Below, in pieces: positions 1 through 9,901 of a stretch of 64,000 nucleotides of DNA. The position numbers and the translations under genes are program-made. Numbering within the stretch: the stretch's first letter is position 1; every line of letters starts with the position of its first letter. This DNA is from Candidatus Pantoea persica (GTDB taxonomy: Bacteria > Pseudomonadota > Gammaproteobacteria > Enterobacterales > Enterobacteriaceae). The notes below the pieces were generated by a model, which ran no database searches, was not told where the DNA came from, and saw nothing but the letters and a program-made list of their open reading frames with translations. The DNA is taken from contig NZ_SMDS01000010.1 of assembly GCF_013753875.1 (NCBI RefSeq), forward strand, positions 310,001 to 374,000, in the 5' to 3' direction.

Positions 1-175
1 CCAGCTGGCCAACCTGCTGCTGGCGATGGCTATGGCGACGCTCAGCCTCACCACGCGCTTCAGCGCACTGCGTAAGGCGGGCGCGAAACCGTTGCTGCTC
101 GGGCTGATGGTGTTTGTACGGCTGATGGTCGGCGGCGGCGCCATCAATCTGCTGGTGCAGCATTTCGCCCGCTGA
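1..175 (+). CDS. yeiH: YeiH-family inner-membrane protein, C-terminal part
   Basis: The frame is open from base 2 to the TGA at 173-175 and encodes about 57 residues of hydrophobic sequence. It ends with two transmembrane-like stretches separated by a basic loop (RKAGAKP) and the tail LLVQHFAR. This matches the C-terminus of the YeiH/UPF0324 family of putative anion exporters. The position directly upstream of nfo on the same strand is also as in E. coli. The 5' part lies outside the window, so its integrity cannot be judged. Confidence 0.75.
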   Translation, partial: QLANLLLAMAMATLSLTTRFSALRKAGAKPLLLGLMVFVRLMVGGGAINLLVQHFAR

Positions 176-230
176 GCGCATCAGGTATGCTGCGGCCTCA
201 TTTGAGTCAGCTATGTTCAGGAGAAGCGGC

Positions 231-1076
231 ATGAAATATATCGGCGCACACGTCAGCGCGTCTGGCGGCGTAGAGCAGGCAGTGATTCGTGCCCACGAAC
301 TAGAAGCCACCGCGTTTGCCCTGTTTACCAAGAATCAGCGGCAGTGGAAGGCGGCCCCGCTCTCAAAGGCGACCATCGACGCCTTTAAGGCCGCCTGCGA
401 AAAGTATCATTTTGGCCCGCAGCAGATCCTGCCGCACGACAGCTTTCTGATTAACCTCGGCCATCCGGAAGCGGAGCCGCTGGAGAAGTCACGCGCCGCC
501 TTTATCGACGAGATGCAGCGCGCCGAACAACTGGGGCTGGGGCTGCTGAACTTCCATCCCGGCAGCCATCTGAACAAGATTGACGAAGAGGCGTGCCTGA
601 AGCGCATCGCCGAGTCAGTGAATATCGCGCTGGATAACAGCTCGCAGGTGGTGGCGGTGATTGAGAACACAGCCGGTCAGGGCAGTAATCTCGGCTTCCG
701 CTTTGAACATCTGGCGGCCATTATCGAGCACGTCGAGGACAAGTCGCGCGTCGGCGTCTGCATCGATACCTGCCACGCTTTTGCGGGCGGCTACGATCTG
801 TGTACCGAGGCGGCGTGCGAAGAGACCTTCGCCGCCTTTGAGCGCATTGTCGGCTTCCAGTATCTGCGCGGCATGCACCTCAACGACGCCAAGAGCGCCT
901 TTGGCAGCCGCGTCGACCGCCACCACAGCCTGGGCGAAGGCAACATAGGTAAAACGGTGTTCAGCTGGCTGATGAAGGATGCTCGCTTCGACGGCATCCC
1001 GCTGATTCTGGAAACCATCAATCCCGATATCTGGAAAGATGAGATCGCCTGGCTGAAGGCCGAGCAGAAAAACTAA
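231..1076 (+). CDS. nfo: Endonuclease IV (AP endonuclease)
   Basis: Encodes 281 residues, close to the 285 of E. coli Nfo. Endonuclease IV cuts DNA 5' of abasic sites in base excision repair using a three-metal centre. The protein starts [13 protein letters not shown], the family N-terminus, and keeps the metal-site segments [27 protein letters not shown] and the DRHHSLGEG motif. The ATG at 231 is chosen over the one at 213 because homology begins there and a GGAG-type ribosome site lies just upstream. It converges on fruA with a shared terminator between them. I see no lesion and expect it to be functional. Confidence 0.96.
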   Translation: MKYIGAHVSASGGVEQAVIRAHELEATAFALFTKNQRQWKAAPLSKATIDAFKAACEKYHFGPQQILPHDSFLINLGHPEAEPLEKSRAAFIDEMQRAEQLGLGLLNFHPGSHLNKIDEEACLKRIAESVNIALDNSSQVVAVIENTAGQGSNLGFRFEHLAAIIEHVEDKSRVGVCIDTCHAFAGGYDLCTEAACEETFAAFERIVGFQYLRGMHLNDAKSAFGSRVDRHHSLGEGNIGKTVFSWLMKDARFDGIPLILETINPDIWKDEIAWLKAEQKN

Positions 1077-1104
1077 AAAAGGAGCCAGCTGGCTCCCTTT
1101 TTTT
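1072..1104. terminator. Bidirectional rho-independent terminator, nfo/fruA
   Basis: A perfect 8-bp inverted repeat (GGAGCCAG/CTGGCTCC, 1081-1096) is flanked by an A-run on the left and a T-run on the right. It can therefore terminate both nfo (+) and the fru operon (-). Confidence 0.85.
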
Positions 1105-1109
1105 CTTAG

Positions 1110-2587
1110 GGCAAGGATCAGGTTTCACCAGCTCCTCTTCCGGACGTTTCAGGATGGCGTAACCCAGACCTGCGATAGCCGTACCGACGATAATCGCCAG
1201 CAGGTAACCCAGCACCGGCGTGATCGCGCCGGGGATCAGCAGCACGAACAGCCCGCCGTGCGGCGCCATCAGCTTCGCGCCGCCGACGATACAGCACGGC
1301 AGCACGCGCATCGGGTCGCGCACCGCGAACGGAATCGCCCCTTCGGAGGTAAAGCAGAGGCCCATCGCCAGCGGCGGCACCATACCCGCTGCCATAATCG
1401 CCGCTATCGGCGCATAAGTCTGCGAACTCAGCAGGCCGACGCCGAAGGCGACTTTAATTCACCGAGCCGCCCATATCGTTACACATCATGCCGCCCAGAA
1501 TCGCACTTAGAAGTACCGCATTAGCCGTGCCCATGTTCGCCAGCCAGGTGGTCAGGCCGCTCATGATCGCCGCGACCGGTTTACCCACCATGTAGAGCAT
1601 CAGCAGGCCGGTGATCAGGCTGGCCACCAGAGGAATGATCAGGATTGGCTTCAGCGCCTCCATACTCTGTGGCAGTTTGAACTTGCCGCTGATCAACTTT
1701 GCCGCATAGCCGGCGATCAATGCCGCCGAGGAAGCCGGCGTTGATGGTGGTGGCGATCATGCCGCCAATCAGGCATGGGGTCAGGCCGGGACGATCCGCG
1801 ATCGATAAGGCGATAAAGCCCGCCAGCACCGGCACCATCAGCGCGAAGGCGCTGCCGCCGCCGATCTGCATCAGCGCCGCCGCCAGCGTGCCCGGCTCTT
1901 TAAAGGCGGTGATGCCGAAGGCGAAGAAGTGCGCGATGCTCAGGCCGCCCGCCACCACCATCGGCAGCATATGGAGACGCCGGTCAGCAGGTGACGATAG
2001 GCGCCCGCCTTCTCTTTTTTCTCTTCCTGCGGTGCACCGCTCTGCGCGCTAGCCGCCTTGTAGGGTTTGGCTTCGGCAACCGCCTTGTCCAGCTCCTGCG
2101 CGGTTTTCTTCAGCGCCAGCCCGGTTGAGGTGCGATACATCGGCTTGCCGGCGAATTTCGCCAGATCGACCTCGATATCTGCCGCCACAATCACCAGATC
2201 GGCCGCCGCCACCTCTTCCGGGGTTATGGCGTTGCCTGCGCCGACGGAGCCGCGGGTTTCCACTTTCACCCACCAGCCGCGTTTGGTCGCTTCCGCCTGA
2301 ATCGCCTCGGCGGCCATAAAGGTGTGCGCCCACGCCGGTCGGACAGGCGGTCACCGCGACCATACGTTTTTGCGCGGCTAGCTGCGCGGCGGCCGGTGCC
2401 GCAGCAGCAGCGCGCCATCGTTCGGCACCTCGCCTCGCGGCCGACGACGATCGCCAGCTCCGCTTCAGCCGGGTTGTCCGTCAGGGTCACGCCCGCCTGC
2501 GCAGCAGCGGCGGTCAGCCGCTGTTGCGCCATCATACTAGGCGGAAGCCAGCCCAATAGAAGGATCTTTTATCAGCAGCGTTTTCAT
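1110..2587 (-). pseudogene. fruA: Fructose PTS EIIBC component, broken
   Basis: Remnant of FruA, the membrane fructose transporter that phosphorylates fructose to fructose-1-phosphate. It starts MKTLLIKDPSIGLAS at 2587 and hits a stop after about 16 codons. The rest is spread over several frames: the second EIIB domain (VETRGSVGAGNAITPEE), EIIC ([31 protein letters not shown]) and the C-terminal GGLFVLLIPGAITPVLGYL. Frame changes fall near 2316, 1965, 1720 and 1454. Compared with E. coli FruA, about 25 residues are missing between PPLAMGL and CFTSEGAI, and about 10 between CCIVGGA and KLMAPH. It is last in the fruBKA operon. It cannot encode a transporter. Confidence 0.93.
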
Positions 2588-2600
2588 TATCGCTCTCCTG

Positions 2601-3542
2601 CTATCCGTTAACGGGTTGCAGATCGACGCGAGCCATCATCGCGGCCAACCGGGTACGATCGGTCACGCCGACGTTGCTCTGGCTAACGGCCAGGGCCGCC
2701 ACGGCCGTCGCAAGACGCAGCGTGTGTTCACTGGATTCGCGCATCAGCAGGCCGTAGATCAGGCCGCCGACCATCGAGTCGCCCGCGCCAACGGTGCTCA
2801 CTACTTCGCACACTGGCGGTTTAGCGAGCCACTCGCCTGAGGCGTTGACCCACAGCGCGCCTTCGGCGCCCAGCGAGATCACCACGTGGGCGATGCCCTG
2901 CTCGCGCAGCTCGTTCGCCGCGCCGATCACGTCCTGCAGCGTCGGCAGCTTGCGGCCGGCCCAGATCTCCAGCTCGCGGCAGTTTGGCTTCACCAGCCAG
3001 GGTGCAGCCTTCAGGCCCGCCACCAGCGCTTCGCGGCTGCTGTCGAAGATAATGCACGGACAGTAGGTGCGCAGTTCGCTCATCCAGCGGGTAAAGGCGT
3101 CCGGCTGCACGCCAGCCGGTAGGCTGCCGCTGACGCACACCATGTCGAACTGGCCCAGCCAAGTCAGCGAGTCGCTGGTAAAGCAATCCCAGTCCTGCTG
3201 GCTGACCTCGAAGCCGGAGAAGTTCAGGTCGGTGACGTCGCTGTTCTGCTCGGTCAGCTTGACGTTGATGCGCGTGCGGCCCGGCACGACCTGGAAGCGG
3301 TTGGCGATGCCCAGCTCGCTGAACAGCTGCTGAAAGCCGTCTTGGTTCTCTTTGCCGAAGAAACCGCCCACCGTAACGTCAATGCCCAGATCTTTCAGCA
3401 CCTTGGCGACGTTGATACCCTTGCCTGCGGCGTGCAGGCCGGTGGTTTTTACCAGGTTAACCTCGCCGCGCTCGATCTCTGGGACGAATCCCACCAGATC
3501 GTAGGCCGGGTTCAGGGTAATAGTGGCGACGCGTCTGCTCAT
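2601..3542 (-). CDS. fruK: 1-phosphofructokinase
   Basis: Encodes 313 residues (E. coli FruK has 312), a PfkB-family kinase that turns fructose-1-phosphate into fructose-1,6-bisphosphate. The PfkB signature GAGDSMVGG near residue 250 contains the catalytic Asp, and the N-terminus (VATITLNPAYD) and the GKGINVAKVL substrate segment are intact. It lies 8 bp downstream of fruB and 13 bp upstream of fruA in one operon. Since fruA is dead, its usual substrate supply is gone. It is open but may be drifting. Confidence 0.94.
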   Translation of the reverse strand: MSRRVATITLNPAYDLVGFVPEIERGEVNLVKTTGLHAAGKGINVAKVLKDLGIDVTVGGFFGKENQDGFQQLFSELGIANRFQVVPGRTRINVKLTEQNSDVTDLNFSGFEVSQQDWDCFTSDSLTWLGQFDMVCVSGSLPAGVQPDAFTRWMSELRTYCPCIIFDSSREALVAGLKAAPWLVKPNCRELEIWAGRKLPTLQDVIGAANELREQGIAHVVISLGAEGALWVNASGEWLAKPPVCEVVSTVGAGDSMVGGLIYGLLMRESSEHTLRLATAVAALAVSQSNVGVTDRTRLAAMMARVDLQPVNG

Positions 3543-3550
3543 GCTACCCC

Positions 3551-4597
3551 CTAGCCCAAGCCGGAGTTGATTGCTTCGCCAATGGCGTTCAGCGCCTGCT
3601 GCGCATCTTCGCCGCTGGCAGTAAAGCGCAGGCGGTGGCCTTTCTTGACGCCCAGCGCCACCACCTTCATCAGGCTACGCCCGTTGGCCGGTTTGCCGCT
3701 GCCGTCGAGATTGGTGACGGTGATGTCGCTGTTGAACTGCTTGATCACGCTTACCAGCGCTGTGCCGGGACGCGCGTGCAGACCGTGCTCGTTGCAGATG
3801 GTGAAATCCGCGCTCAGCACCTCGGCCTGCTCGTCGACTTCGCTGGTCAGCAGCGCGCTCAGGTAGCTCAGCACCTCCAGCGGACGATCGTCGGTGGCGG
3901 CGACCGTCACCAGCAGTGCAACCTGCTCGCCTAGCAACGCCGCGCGGCTGACCGCGACCGCGCTGCGCAGATTGCCGCGGCAGCTGTCGTTCAGCCAGAT
4001 GCCCTGACCGAGGCTGAGGGGCGTCGAGGCCACTACGTCAGCGACGAAGCTGGCGTCTACCGCGCCGGCCGCCTGCAGCCGGCCGGCATTCAGCGCCTGC
4101 AGGGTGATTAAATCATTAGCCGCCACGTCGAGGGTGATCAGCGAGGTGTCGAAACTGAACTCAGCCGCCTGCTTTTCGCCTATCCGCAGCGCGCGCAGAT
4201 CTTCCGCCGACGCGGTTTTCAGCTGTTCAGCCACGCTGTCGTCGCTCAGCACGTGCGTCAGCTGGCGCAGAAGCTCCAAGTGTTCGTCCGATTTGGCAGC
4301 GATGCCGAGCGCCACATAGGCAATTTGATCCTCGCCCCAGGCGACGCCCTGCAGAAACTGAAACACCTGCACGCCGGTTTTCTGCACCAGGTCGCGCGTA
4401 TCGGTAGTGCCGTGTGGAATCGCAATGCCGTTGCCCAGAAAGGTGGACGTCTGCTGTTCGCGCGCCAGCATGCCGTTGACGTAGCCTTCCGCCACGTTGC
4501 CCGCCGCCGTCAGCGCCGCTGCAACCTGGCGTATCGCCTCTTCTTTATTCTGTGCAGCGGCTCCGGTGTAGATGGCCTGCAGTTCGAGCTGGAACAT
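3551..4597 (-). CDS. fruB: Fructose PTS EIIA-HPr fusion protein (DTP)
   Basis: Encodes 348 residues: an N-terminal EIIA-fru domain with the phospho-histidine motif [11 protein letters not shown] (about residues 60-70), a middle domain, and a C-terminal HPr domain (FPr) with [13 protein letters not shown]. FruB passes phosphate from EI to FruA. It is about 28 residues shorter than E. coli FruB, and the missing part seems to be in the middle/linker region. Both active-site histidines remain. It is first in the operon, behind two Cra-like sites. With fruA dead its own pathway is broken, although the FPr domain could still cross-talk with other PTS enzymes. Confidence 0.92.
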   Translation of the reverse strand: MFQLELQAIYTGAAAQNKEEAIRQVAAALTAAGNVAEGYVNGMLAREQQTSTFLGNGIAIPHGTTDTRDLVQKTGVQVFQFLQGVAWGEDQIAYVALGIAAKSDEHLELLRQLTHVLSDDSVAEQLKTASAEDLRALRIGEKQAAEFSFDTSLITLDVAANDLITLQALNAGRLQAAGAVDASFVADVVASTPLSLGQGIWLNDSCRGNLRSAVAVSRAALLGEQVALLVTVAATDDRPLEVLSYLSALLTSEVDEQAEVLSADFTICNEHGLHARPGTALVSVIKQFNSDITVTNLDGSGKPANGRSLMKVVALGVKKGHRLRFTASGEDAQQALNAIGEAINSGLG

Positions 4598-4617
4598 ATA
4601 TCTCCTCGCTTACTGAA

Positions 4618-4632
4618 TTGAATCGTTTCAGC
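4618..4632. promoter_or_regulatory. Cra (FruR) operator, proximal
   Basis: On the minus strand the sequence reads GCTGAAACGATTCAA, which fits the palindromic Cra consensus around TGAAACGTTTCA. It lies 21 bp upstream of the fruB start. In E. coli, Cra represses fruBKA from two sites in this region and fructose-1-phosphate releases it. Confidence 0.82.
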
Positions 4633-4676
4633 CTTGCGGTCGTTAAAAGCGTCGCAAGATGAGGAAAAAGCCAACA

Positions 4677-4693
4677 GCTGAAACGTATCAAGT
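4677..4693. promoter_or_regulatory. Cra (FruR) operator, distal
   Basis: A second Cra-like half-palindrome (GCTGAAACGTATCAAGT) lies about 60 bp further upstream of fruB. Two spaced operators match the known layout of this promoter. Regulation appears better preserved than the transporter it controls. Confidence 0.68.
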
Positions 4694-4853
4694 AGTCTGG
4701 AACAGCGCACCTGGGCATGCAAGAAATTGCGTAAAAATACGTAGCAGGTTTTTGGCGTTACGCGCATTTCAATTGCGCCGTCGACAAATTGGGATTCAGG
4801 CGCTGAAGTGGATGCTGTAACGAGCGGCTCGCACAAGGAAAAGCGTCAGCTTT

Positions 4854-5108
4854 TCAGGGCGCCGTGTCCGCTTCCAGCTTCAGCAAATAGATCATGGCGT
4901 CGTGACGAGTTTCGCCGCACATGTCGCGCGCGGGCTGCAAACCGGCGCAGACCGCGGGCCGCAGCGGCGAGCCGAACAGCTTGCAGCGTAGGTCGGCGTC
5001 GAGCTGCACGCAGGGGGTATTGGCGGGCTTGCCATGCGGCATGCCGGGAATCGGCGAAGAGATGGAGAGCGCGGTACAACAGGCGCCGCACTGACTACGG
5101 CATTGCAT
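4854..5108 (-). CDS. yeiW: YkgJ-family cysteine-cluster protein
   Basis: An 84-residue protein starting [11 protein letters not shown]. The conserved cysteines ([33 protein letters not shown]) are typical of the YkgJ/UPF0153 family, which probably binds zinc or an Fe-S centre; its function is unknown. The ATG at 5108 is chosen because homology begins there and GGAG lies upstream; the longer ORF to 5273 runs over non-homologous sequence. It is divergent from efpL. The symbol yeiW is assigned by family and neighbourhood. Confidence 0.75.
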   Translation of the reverse strand: MQCRSQCGACCTALSISSPIPGMPHGKPANTPCVQLDADLRCKLFGSPLRPAVCAGLQPARDMCGETRHDAMIYLLKLEADTAP

Positions 5109-5266
5109 GATACGCTCCAGCGGGAAAGAGAGCGCGACAATAACAGTCCGTGCGCCGGAAAGCCATGCCCGCCTGCGGCCGCAATATTTCCAGCGCCATA
5201 TTGCCTGTTTACCCTGGCGCGAGTAACGTGGCGCGCATCGGAATCTTTCTTTAAGCAAGAGTTGCA

Positions 5267-5569
5267 ATGCCAAGAGCGAATGAGATCAAAAAAGGAATGG
5301 CGGTGAGCTGGAACGGCAAGCTGCTACTGGTCAAAGATATCGATATCCAGAGCCCGAGCGCGCGCGGCGCCGTTACGCTCTACAAGATGTGCTTTACCGA
5401 TATTCGCACCGGACTGAGGGTGGAGGAGCGCTTTAAGGGCGACGATATTCTCGACGCCATCCAGCTCAGCCGCCGCAGCGTAACCTTCTCCTATATTGAC
5501 GGCGACGAGTATGTCTTTATGGACGATGAGGACTACCCCCCTACTCGTTTAAGCGGGATTGATGCGGCG
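5267..5569 (+). pseudogene. efpL: EF-P-like translation factor, 5' part cut by prophage
   Basis: About 100 residues match the N-terminal part of EfpL (YeiP), a paralogue of elongation factor P that helps ribosomes through difficult peptide bonds. [30 protein letters not shown] and [10 protein letters not shown] are the KOW-like domain and its tip loop. The family length is about 190 residues. Similarity fades after EDYPP, and the frame is interrupted at the prophage end (TG at 5570) and stops at once. The two C-terminal OB domains are missing, and the matching 3' half is not on the other side of the prophage. Confidence 0.9.
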
Positions 5570-5602
5570 TGCGATATTTGAAGCCAAAACGGGCGATAAA
5601 TG
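5570..5602 (+). repeat. Prophage terminus, left in window
   Basis: TGCGATATTT, then AAAACGGGCGATAAATG, reading inwards. It closely matches the opposite terminus in inverted orientation. A further shared GTGCAAC motif lies about 25-40 bp inside (about 5627 here). These are likely transposase-binding end sites. Confidence 0.75.
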
Positions 5603-5644
5603 ACGGGCTACTTTTGTTTCCATCAGTGCAACGAAATTACACTG

Positions 5645-6012
5645 TCATTTTTTATCGGAGGCACTTTGGCCTGTTCGAGTCGTACGATCAACTGGACAAT
5701 ATTTGTAGATGCTGGTCAATGAAACGCCATACAGTAATGCCAGCTGTTTTCTATCATGGCCGGACTCAAGTAATTTTTTAGCCTGCTCTTGCTGTGCAGA
5801 AGATAATACGCAAGGTCTACCGCCAATACTTCCCCTGCTTCTCGCTGCGGCTAGACCTGCCTGAGTACGTTCAACAATCAGCTCCCGCTCCATTTGCGCC
5901 AACGCAATCATCACATCAAAGAAAAAACGCCCTGCGGACGTAGTAGAAGTATCAATGGAATCCGTCAAACTATGAAAATGAATACCTTCATCTTCCAACA
6001 TTGCTTTTAACT
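5645..6012 (-). pseudogene. Gin-type DNA invertase, N-terminus lost
   Basis: About 120 residues from the C-terminal two thirds of a serine recombinase of the Gin/Hin/Cin family, which flips tail-fibre segments. Visible are HFHSLTDSIDTSTTSAGRFFFDV, MERELIVERTQAGLAAARSRG and the helix-turn-helix GHDRKQLALLYGVSLTSIYKY. The N-terminal catalytic part, with the active serine, is missing; upstream of LKAMLEDEGI the frame is closed. It lies next to the fibre genes at the end of the phage, as in Mu. Confidence 0.88.
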
Positions 6013-6040
6013 ATATAGTAAGGGCGGCATAATGCTGCGC

Positions 6041-6679
6041 CTATGCATCGTTATCAGGCGCTTCCGGCCACTCAATATCCGGCGCTTTGCTGATATCCCC
6101 CCGGTTAAGCAGCACGCGGTATTTTTTCCACACGACAAGCTGGGCCTTTTCTGCCTCAGTGGCCATATCGAGGTCTACCGCATCCTGTAGCGGCTGAGTA
6201 CGCGCACTCGCAACTGTCAGCCGTTATGCTAATTCCTGCTTTGCCGCCTGCTGCGACGCCTGGACTTCTGCTGTTTGCTGGGCCGCTTTGTATGTTACCC
6301 ATTCCTTTCCGTTCCAGGTATCAAATTCCGTTGCCGGAGGCAGTAGCGTTACCTTCTCGGATAGCTAACCCATCGCCGCGACAGTCGAGGCTTCACGTGT
6401 TCCGGTGTTGTAAACGGTTTTACCTCGATAATCGGGTATATACTCCCAATACAACCCGTCGAGGCTACGCCGTAATGCCTGATCGGAAGGCGGTAACACG
6501 AGGTTATCGGGGTAACTGTGCGCAGGTAAACCTACATCCACAATCAGATACTCATCGCTGGCACTCAGGTATTCCCGTGTGTCCGGATGCACATGATAGA
6601 CAGTTATCCAGCCTGCATTTTTGCTGAGGCCGTTTTCGCCTAATTCGGCAGTTTCAATATCCGTTGAATAGTTGCTCAT
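6041..6679 (-). pseudogene. Tail fibre assembly protein (Tfa), broken
   Basis: The N-terminal part (MSNYSTDIETAELGENGL) is open from 6679. The C-terminal part reads in pieces further down: LPPATEFDTWNGKEWV, then [20 protein letters not shown] and [11 protein letters not shown] before a TAG at 6041. WKKYR..LNR and APDIEWP are hallmarks of Tfa chaperones. At least one nonsense codon or frameshift separates the parts. Confidence 0.85.
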
Positions 6680-6689
6680 TATGCTGCTC

Positions 6690-8039
6690 TCACAATGTAG
6701 TTAAAGACGATGTTACGCGGGCGGGGTTCATTGGCAGTTCGCGTTTGTCGCGATGAATCAAACACCCCGCGTGCGCCACCTCTATGGTATGTTGATGACG
6801 CGTCGTAATTAACCCTCGCGGTGCTGTCGATGTGTAAGGCCCCGGAGGGGGGGATAATCGATACCTCCACCCGCGGCTTGATCGTCTATCACCCATTTTG
6901 CTGTTATCGGTTGCATCGCATCATTCCGTGTCGATAGCAGGCCGCGCCCCAGATCAACCTCGCGCCCATTATCCCAACCGCGAATAAATTCGCCGCGCAG
7001 GTCTGGCAGCTTGCCGGTGGGGTAGAGAGGCTAAAACCGGATAGGTTGTTTTGTTAAATTCCTGCCCGTTGCATTTCAACCACCCAGAAGGGGGAATTGC
7101 ACCCGGGAACGGCAACGGGATACCCGCCAGTTCGTTGGCGGTGAAAACCTGCGCCCATGCGGACCAGGGCGCATTCCTAAAATCCCGACGACTGCGAATA
7201 TAAAGCGGGGCATGAGCACCACTGGTATTGCTCCAGCTCAGCAACAATTCACCTTCCCCGCCAGCCCCGTTGAGATGGATGACATTACCGTAAGGGGTCG
7301 GATACCATTGTTGTAGGCCTCATACAGCTGGATACCGGACGCACCCTGATTGAGGCCACTTAATGCCGGAACCCGGCCACGGGATACCAGCGTATTGACA
7401 CTAATGCCTGTCGAGCCATTAAAGGGTACGCCGTTAATCTTTCGCGCCGTCTGCAATGTTGTTGCTTATACCGCGTTGCCGTCAAGATTACCGCTGATTA
7501 ACGTGTTAAAAATCTGTCTATTAATCCACCGATTTTCTTTTTCCAACAAACCAAGGTTTTTCACAAATTGATTTTTGTCCGGGATGTCGGCACCATTTTC
7601 ATTTTTTGCCAGCTTTTGGCTCAGAAGTTGCGTCACGCTTTCGGCAAATTTCGGGTTATTGCTGATGGCCTGCGCGAGCTTGTTCAGCGTATCTAAATCG
7701 GAAAACGCATGGTCGACTACCGTATTCAGCCTGTCATTGACAATTTTTACCGCTTTGGGGGTTGCCACTGCTGCTCTGGTTAGCATTGCTGAGCTTGACA
7801 AAACCTTTTTCACCTAAGCTTGCATCCGGGTGATTTCGGGAGCGCGTATGTGCAGTCAACGCCGCTTCGGCCTCTTTTAATTATTGCTTTAACCAGGCGG
7901 TCCGATTAGCCAGTTCACGTGCGGGTCGGTTGGTAATACCGTCTGGCCCACCCAATAGCGGATCGGAGGTCTCTATCTGGTAGATACCGGATTCCCATTC
8001 GGCCTGTTCTTTTAAATGGCTCATTTCATCGTGCTTCAT
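6690..8039 (-). pseudogene. Tail fibre protein, broken
   Basis: Starts MKHDEMSHLKEQAEWESGIY at 8039 and reads QIETSDPLLGGPDGITNRP before a stop. It resumes in other frames with a coiled segment (NDRLNTVVDHAFSDLDTLNK), then INGVPFNGSTGISV and a tail-collar motif (IPLPFPGAIPPSGWLKCNGQ). This order is typical of P2/Mu-type H/S fibres. Several frameshifts and stops are present. I saw no clear invertible-segment crossover sites. Confidence 0.85.
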
Positions 8040-8118
8040 GTTGCACTATTCCATGCCCTAGTTTTTTGATGATAATATATTCTACGAATGCGTATTCAGT
8101 CAGCATTTTTGTATGCCT

Positions 8119-8680
8119 TTAGCTGCGGCCATGATTATAGCGCCCGTTATAATAGGTCGTCTGATTTTTATAGCGCAACGGCACTGCCGTATAATCCAGC
8201 GCCACCAGTTCGCTAAGCGCTGGCGCAAACGCCGCCAATGTCTCGCGTAATTTTGCTGCCTGGTCATTAGTGATAAGCCGATTGAGCATCACCCGATACA
8301 GCGCCCAGTACGTCTCACTATCGGGATACGCTGTCGCCTGTTCAGGTTTTAGCGCCGCCGCGCCTTCAGGTATCGTTACCTCCCCCAACCCCAACGCCCG
8401 TATCATGGTACGGAGTGACCAGGGTATGCCTTTATACCGATGCAGGGTTATCGCCGATTTCAGCATCACGCGGCAGGCATCATCCGATTCCGCCAGATGT
8501 CAGCCATTGATACCGGTCAAAGCCAGTTGCCCAGCCAGCCAGGGCAAGGACGACGCCTCGGTCATATCCAGCAGATAAACCAGCAGCGGCGTCAGGTCAA
8601 TTTGCTGTAACCATGCCGCCTGCGCTGCCAGTACCGTCGGCTCAAGGGTCTTGAAACTCGTGAGCTGCACCCGGTAAACG
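8119..8680 (-). pseudogene. P2 gpI-like tail protein, nonsense mutation
   Basis: Baseplate wedge protein of the tail-I family. The N-terminal part reads FKTLEPTVLAAQAAWLQQID, LTPLLVYL and LPWLAGQLALTG. It meets TGA at 8500-8502, probably a former Trp codon, then continues in frame with HLAESDDACRVMLKSAITLH and RYKGIPWSLRTMIRALGLGE. Only the stop breaks an otherwise readable gene. The start is uncertain (a GTG near 8680). Confidence 0.82.
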
Positions 8681-8995
8681 CCCGTTACCGAGAGTGCCGC
8701 GATAATCTGACTGGGTACAATATCCCGACCCAGCTGTTTAGCCTGGCGGGCGACATACTGCTCAGCGGCCTGCCGCGCCTGTTTCAGTACCGGCCCCCCG
8801 GCTGGTTGGCATAAAAGGTCAGCTGGGCGCTAATCGCATAGGTTTCCCTGTAGGCGCACAGGTCAATCATAACCTCTCGGCCTGCGCCGGCCACAGGGTT
8901 TTACCGCTGGCCGCTTCATAGGCCGTGATCATCTCGCGGGTAATAGCCTGCGCATCCGCTGCAACAAAAACCGGCTTCTCAAGGGTTAGCGCCAT
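8680..8995 (-). pseudogene. Baseplate gpJ remnant with internal deletion
   Basis: The N-terminus MALTLEKPVFVAADAQAITR, then MITAYEAASGKTLWPAQAER, is typical of baseplate J/gp47 proteins. The frame then shifts; IDLCAYRETYAISAQLTFYA is followed almost directly by the C-terminal QARQAAEQYVARQAKQLGRD and SQIIAALSVTGVYRVQLTS. About 100 residues stand for a family length near 300, so the central domain has been deleted. Confidence 0.82.
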
Positions 8996-9348
8996 GCAAC
9001 CTCCGTTTGTTGGTGAGCCTGACTGCCTGGCAGTCGCCAGCGCAGCAGGAGATTCACCCGCTCACCCTGCGCATCTAGCGTGACCTGATGTAATTCGCAT
9101 CGGGGCTCCCAGCGTCTGATGGCCTCCACCGTTTCCCGTACCACATGCGGCAAGGCGCGTTCTACCGGCATATCCAGATAGCGATACAGGTCACTGCCAA
9201 AATCCGGTCGATGCGGGTCGCGGCCTTTTGGGGTGCCTAAAATCAGTCGCAGGCACTTCTGAATATCTTCGACGCCACTGACCCGTTAACCCAACGCGTG
9301 CAGCGCGGGTTGCCAGTCTGCGGTGCCAAGACCTGTCATTATGTTCAT
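8986..9348 (-). pseudogene. Baseplate gpW (gp25-like), nonsense mutation
   Basis: Reads MNIMTGLGTADWQPALHALG, then TAA at 9286-9288, then in frame VSGVEDIQKCLRLILGTPKG and RPDFGSDLYRYLDMP, the GPW/gp25 core. It finishes with LLLRWRLPGSQAHQQTEVAW. A single stop interrupts a gene of otherwise normal length (about 120 residues). Confidence 0.85.
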
Positions 9349-9364
9349 CAAACGCGTTCCTCCC

Positions 9365-9901
9365 TCACTTATAACGGCTTGCCGGTAGGCTTACCGTCAT
9401 GCCCATTACTATGGGGGCATGGTCATCAACGGATGTCTGTGCCGTCTTAATATCTTCCGTGGTTTGAATGCCACCCTTAATGCCCACTGAGCCGTCAATG
9501 TCGGCACCACCACGCCCGGATAGTCCCCCTTGATACGTTAACCGTTTCTGTACATTAAAATTGCCCGTCGCGATAGTTTCAGGGCTGTCCAGGGTGAGAA
9601 TATCGCGGGCTATCACACTGGCAGTTTGCGTTTGAATCAGCACGTGGCCTGGGTGGTCAGCGTCAGGGTCTGTATATTGCCCCCGATAGTCATCGCGTGG
9701 TTTTTTCGGTCATACTCGACAACGGTCCCATCGGCAAAATCCATCCGCCGTTTATCGTGGTTTGCCACCGTGGGGGGGGGGGGGGTCAACATCGGAATAC
9801 ACGGCCCCTAACGCCACGCCATCATCGCCGTCAGCATCCGGCAGCAGACTCACCTACTCACCCACATCGGGTAGCCCGTAATCCTTGTTATTCTGGGTAT
9901 T
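9365..9901 (-). pseudogene. Baseplate spike gpV, 5' deleted and frameshifted
   Basis: From NTQNNKDYGLPDVGE onward the sequence is gpV/gp45-like (central tail spike). A TAG follows at 9854-9856, then LPDADGDDGVALGAVYSDVD. A 14-base G run (9772-9785) then shifts the frame before HDKRRMDFADGTVVEYD. The C-terminal part LDSPETIATGNFNVQKRL, with the GG-rich spike repeats, is open to 9365. The N-terminus is missing, and the gene is joined directly to gpD. Confidence 0.83.
9772..9785. repeat. Poly-G tract of 14 bases
   Basis: A run of 14 G on the plus strand inside the gpV remnant. It encodes consecutive prolines on the minus strand, and its length puts the two halves of gpV in different frames. It is a strong slippage site, and its exact length could also be a sequencing error. 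Confidence 0.9.

Noticed and set aside
6041..8039. Invertible tail-fibre segment
   Set aside because: The invertase lacks its catalytic half and I could find no pair of inverted crossover sites.
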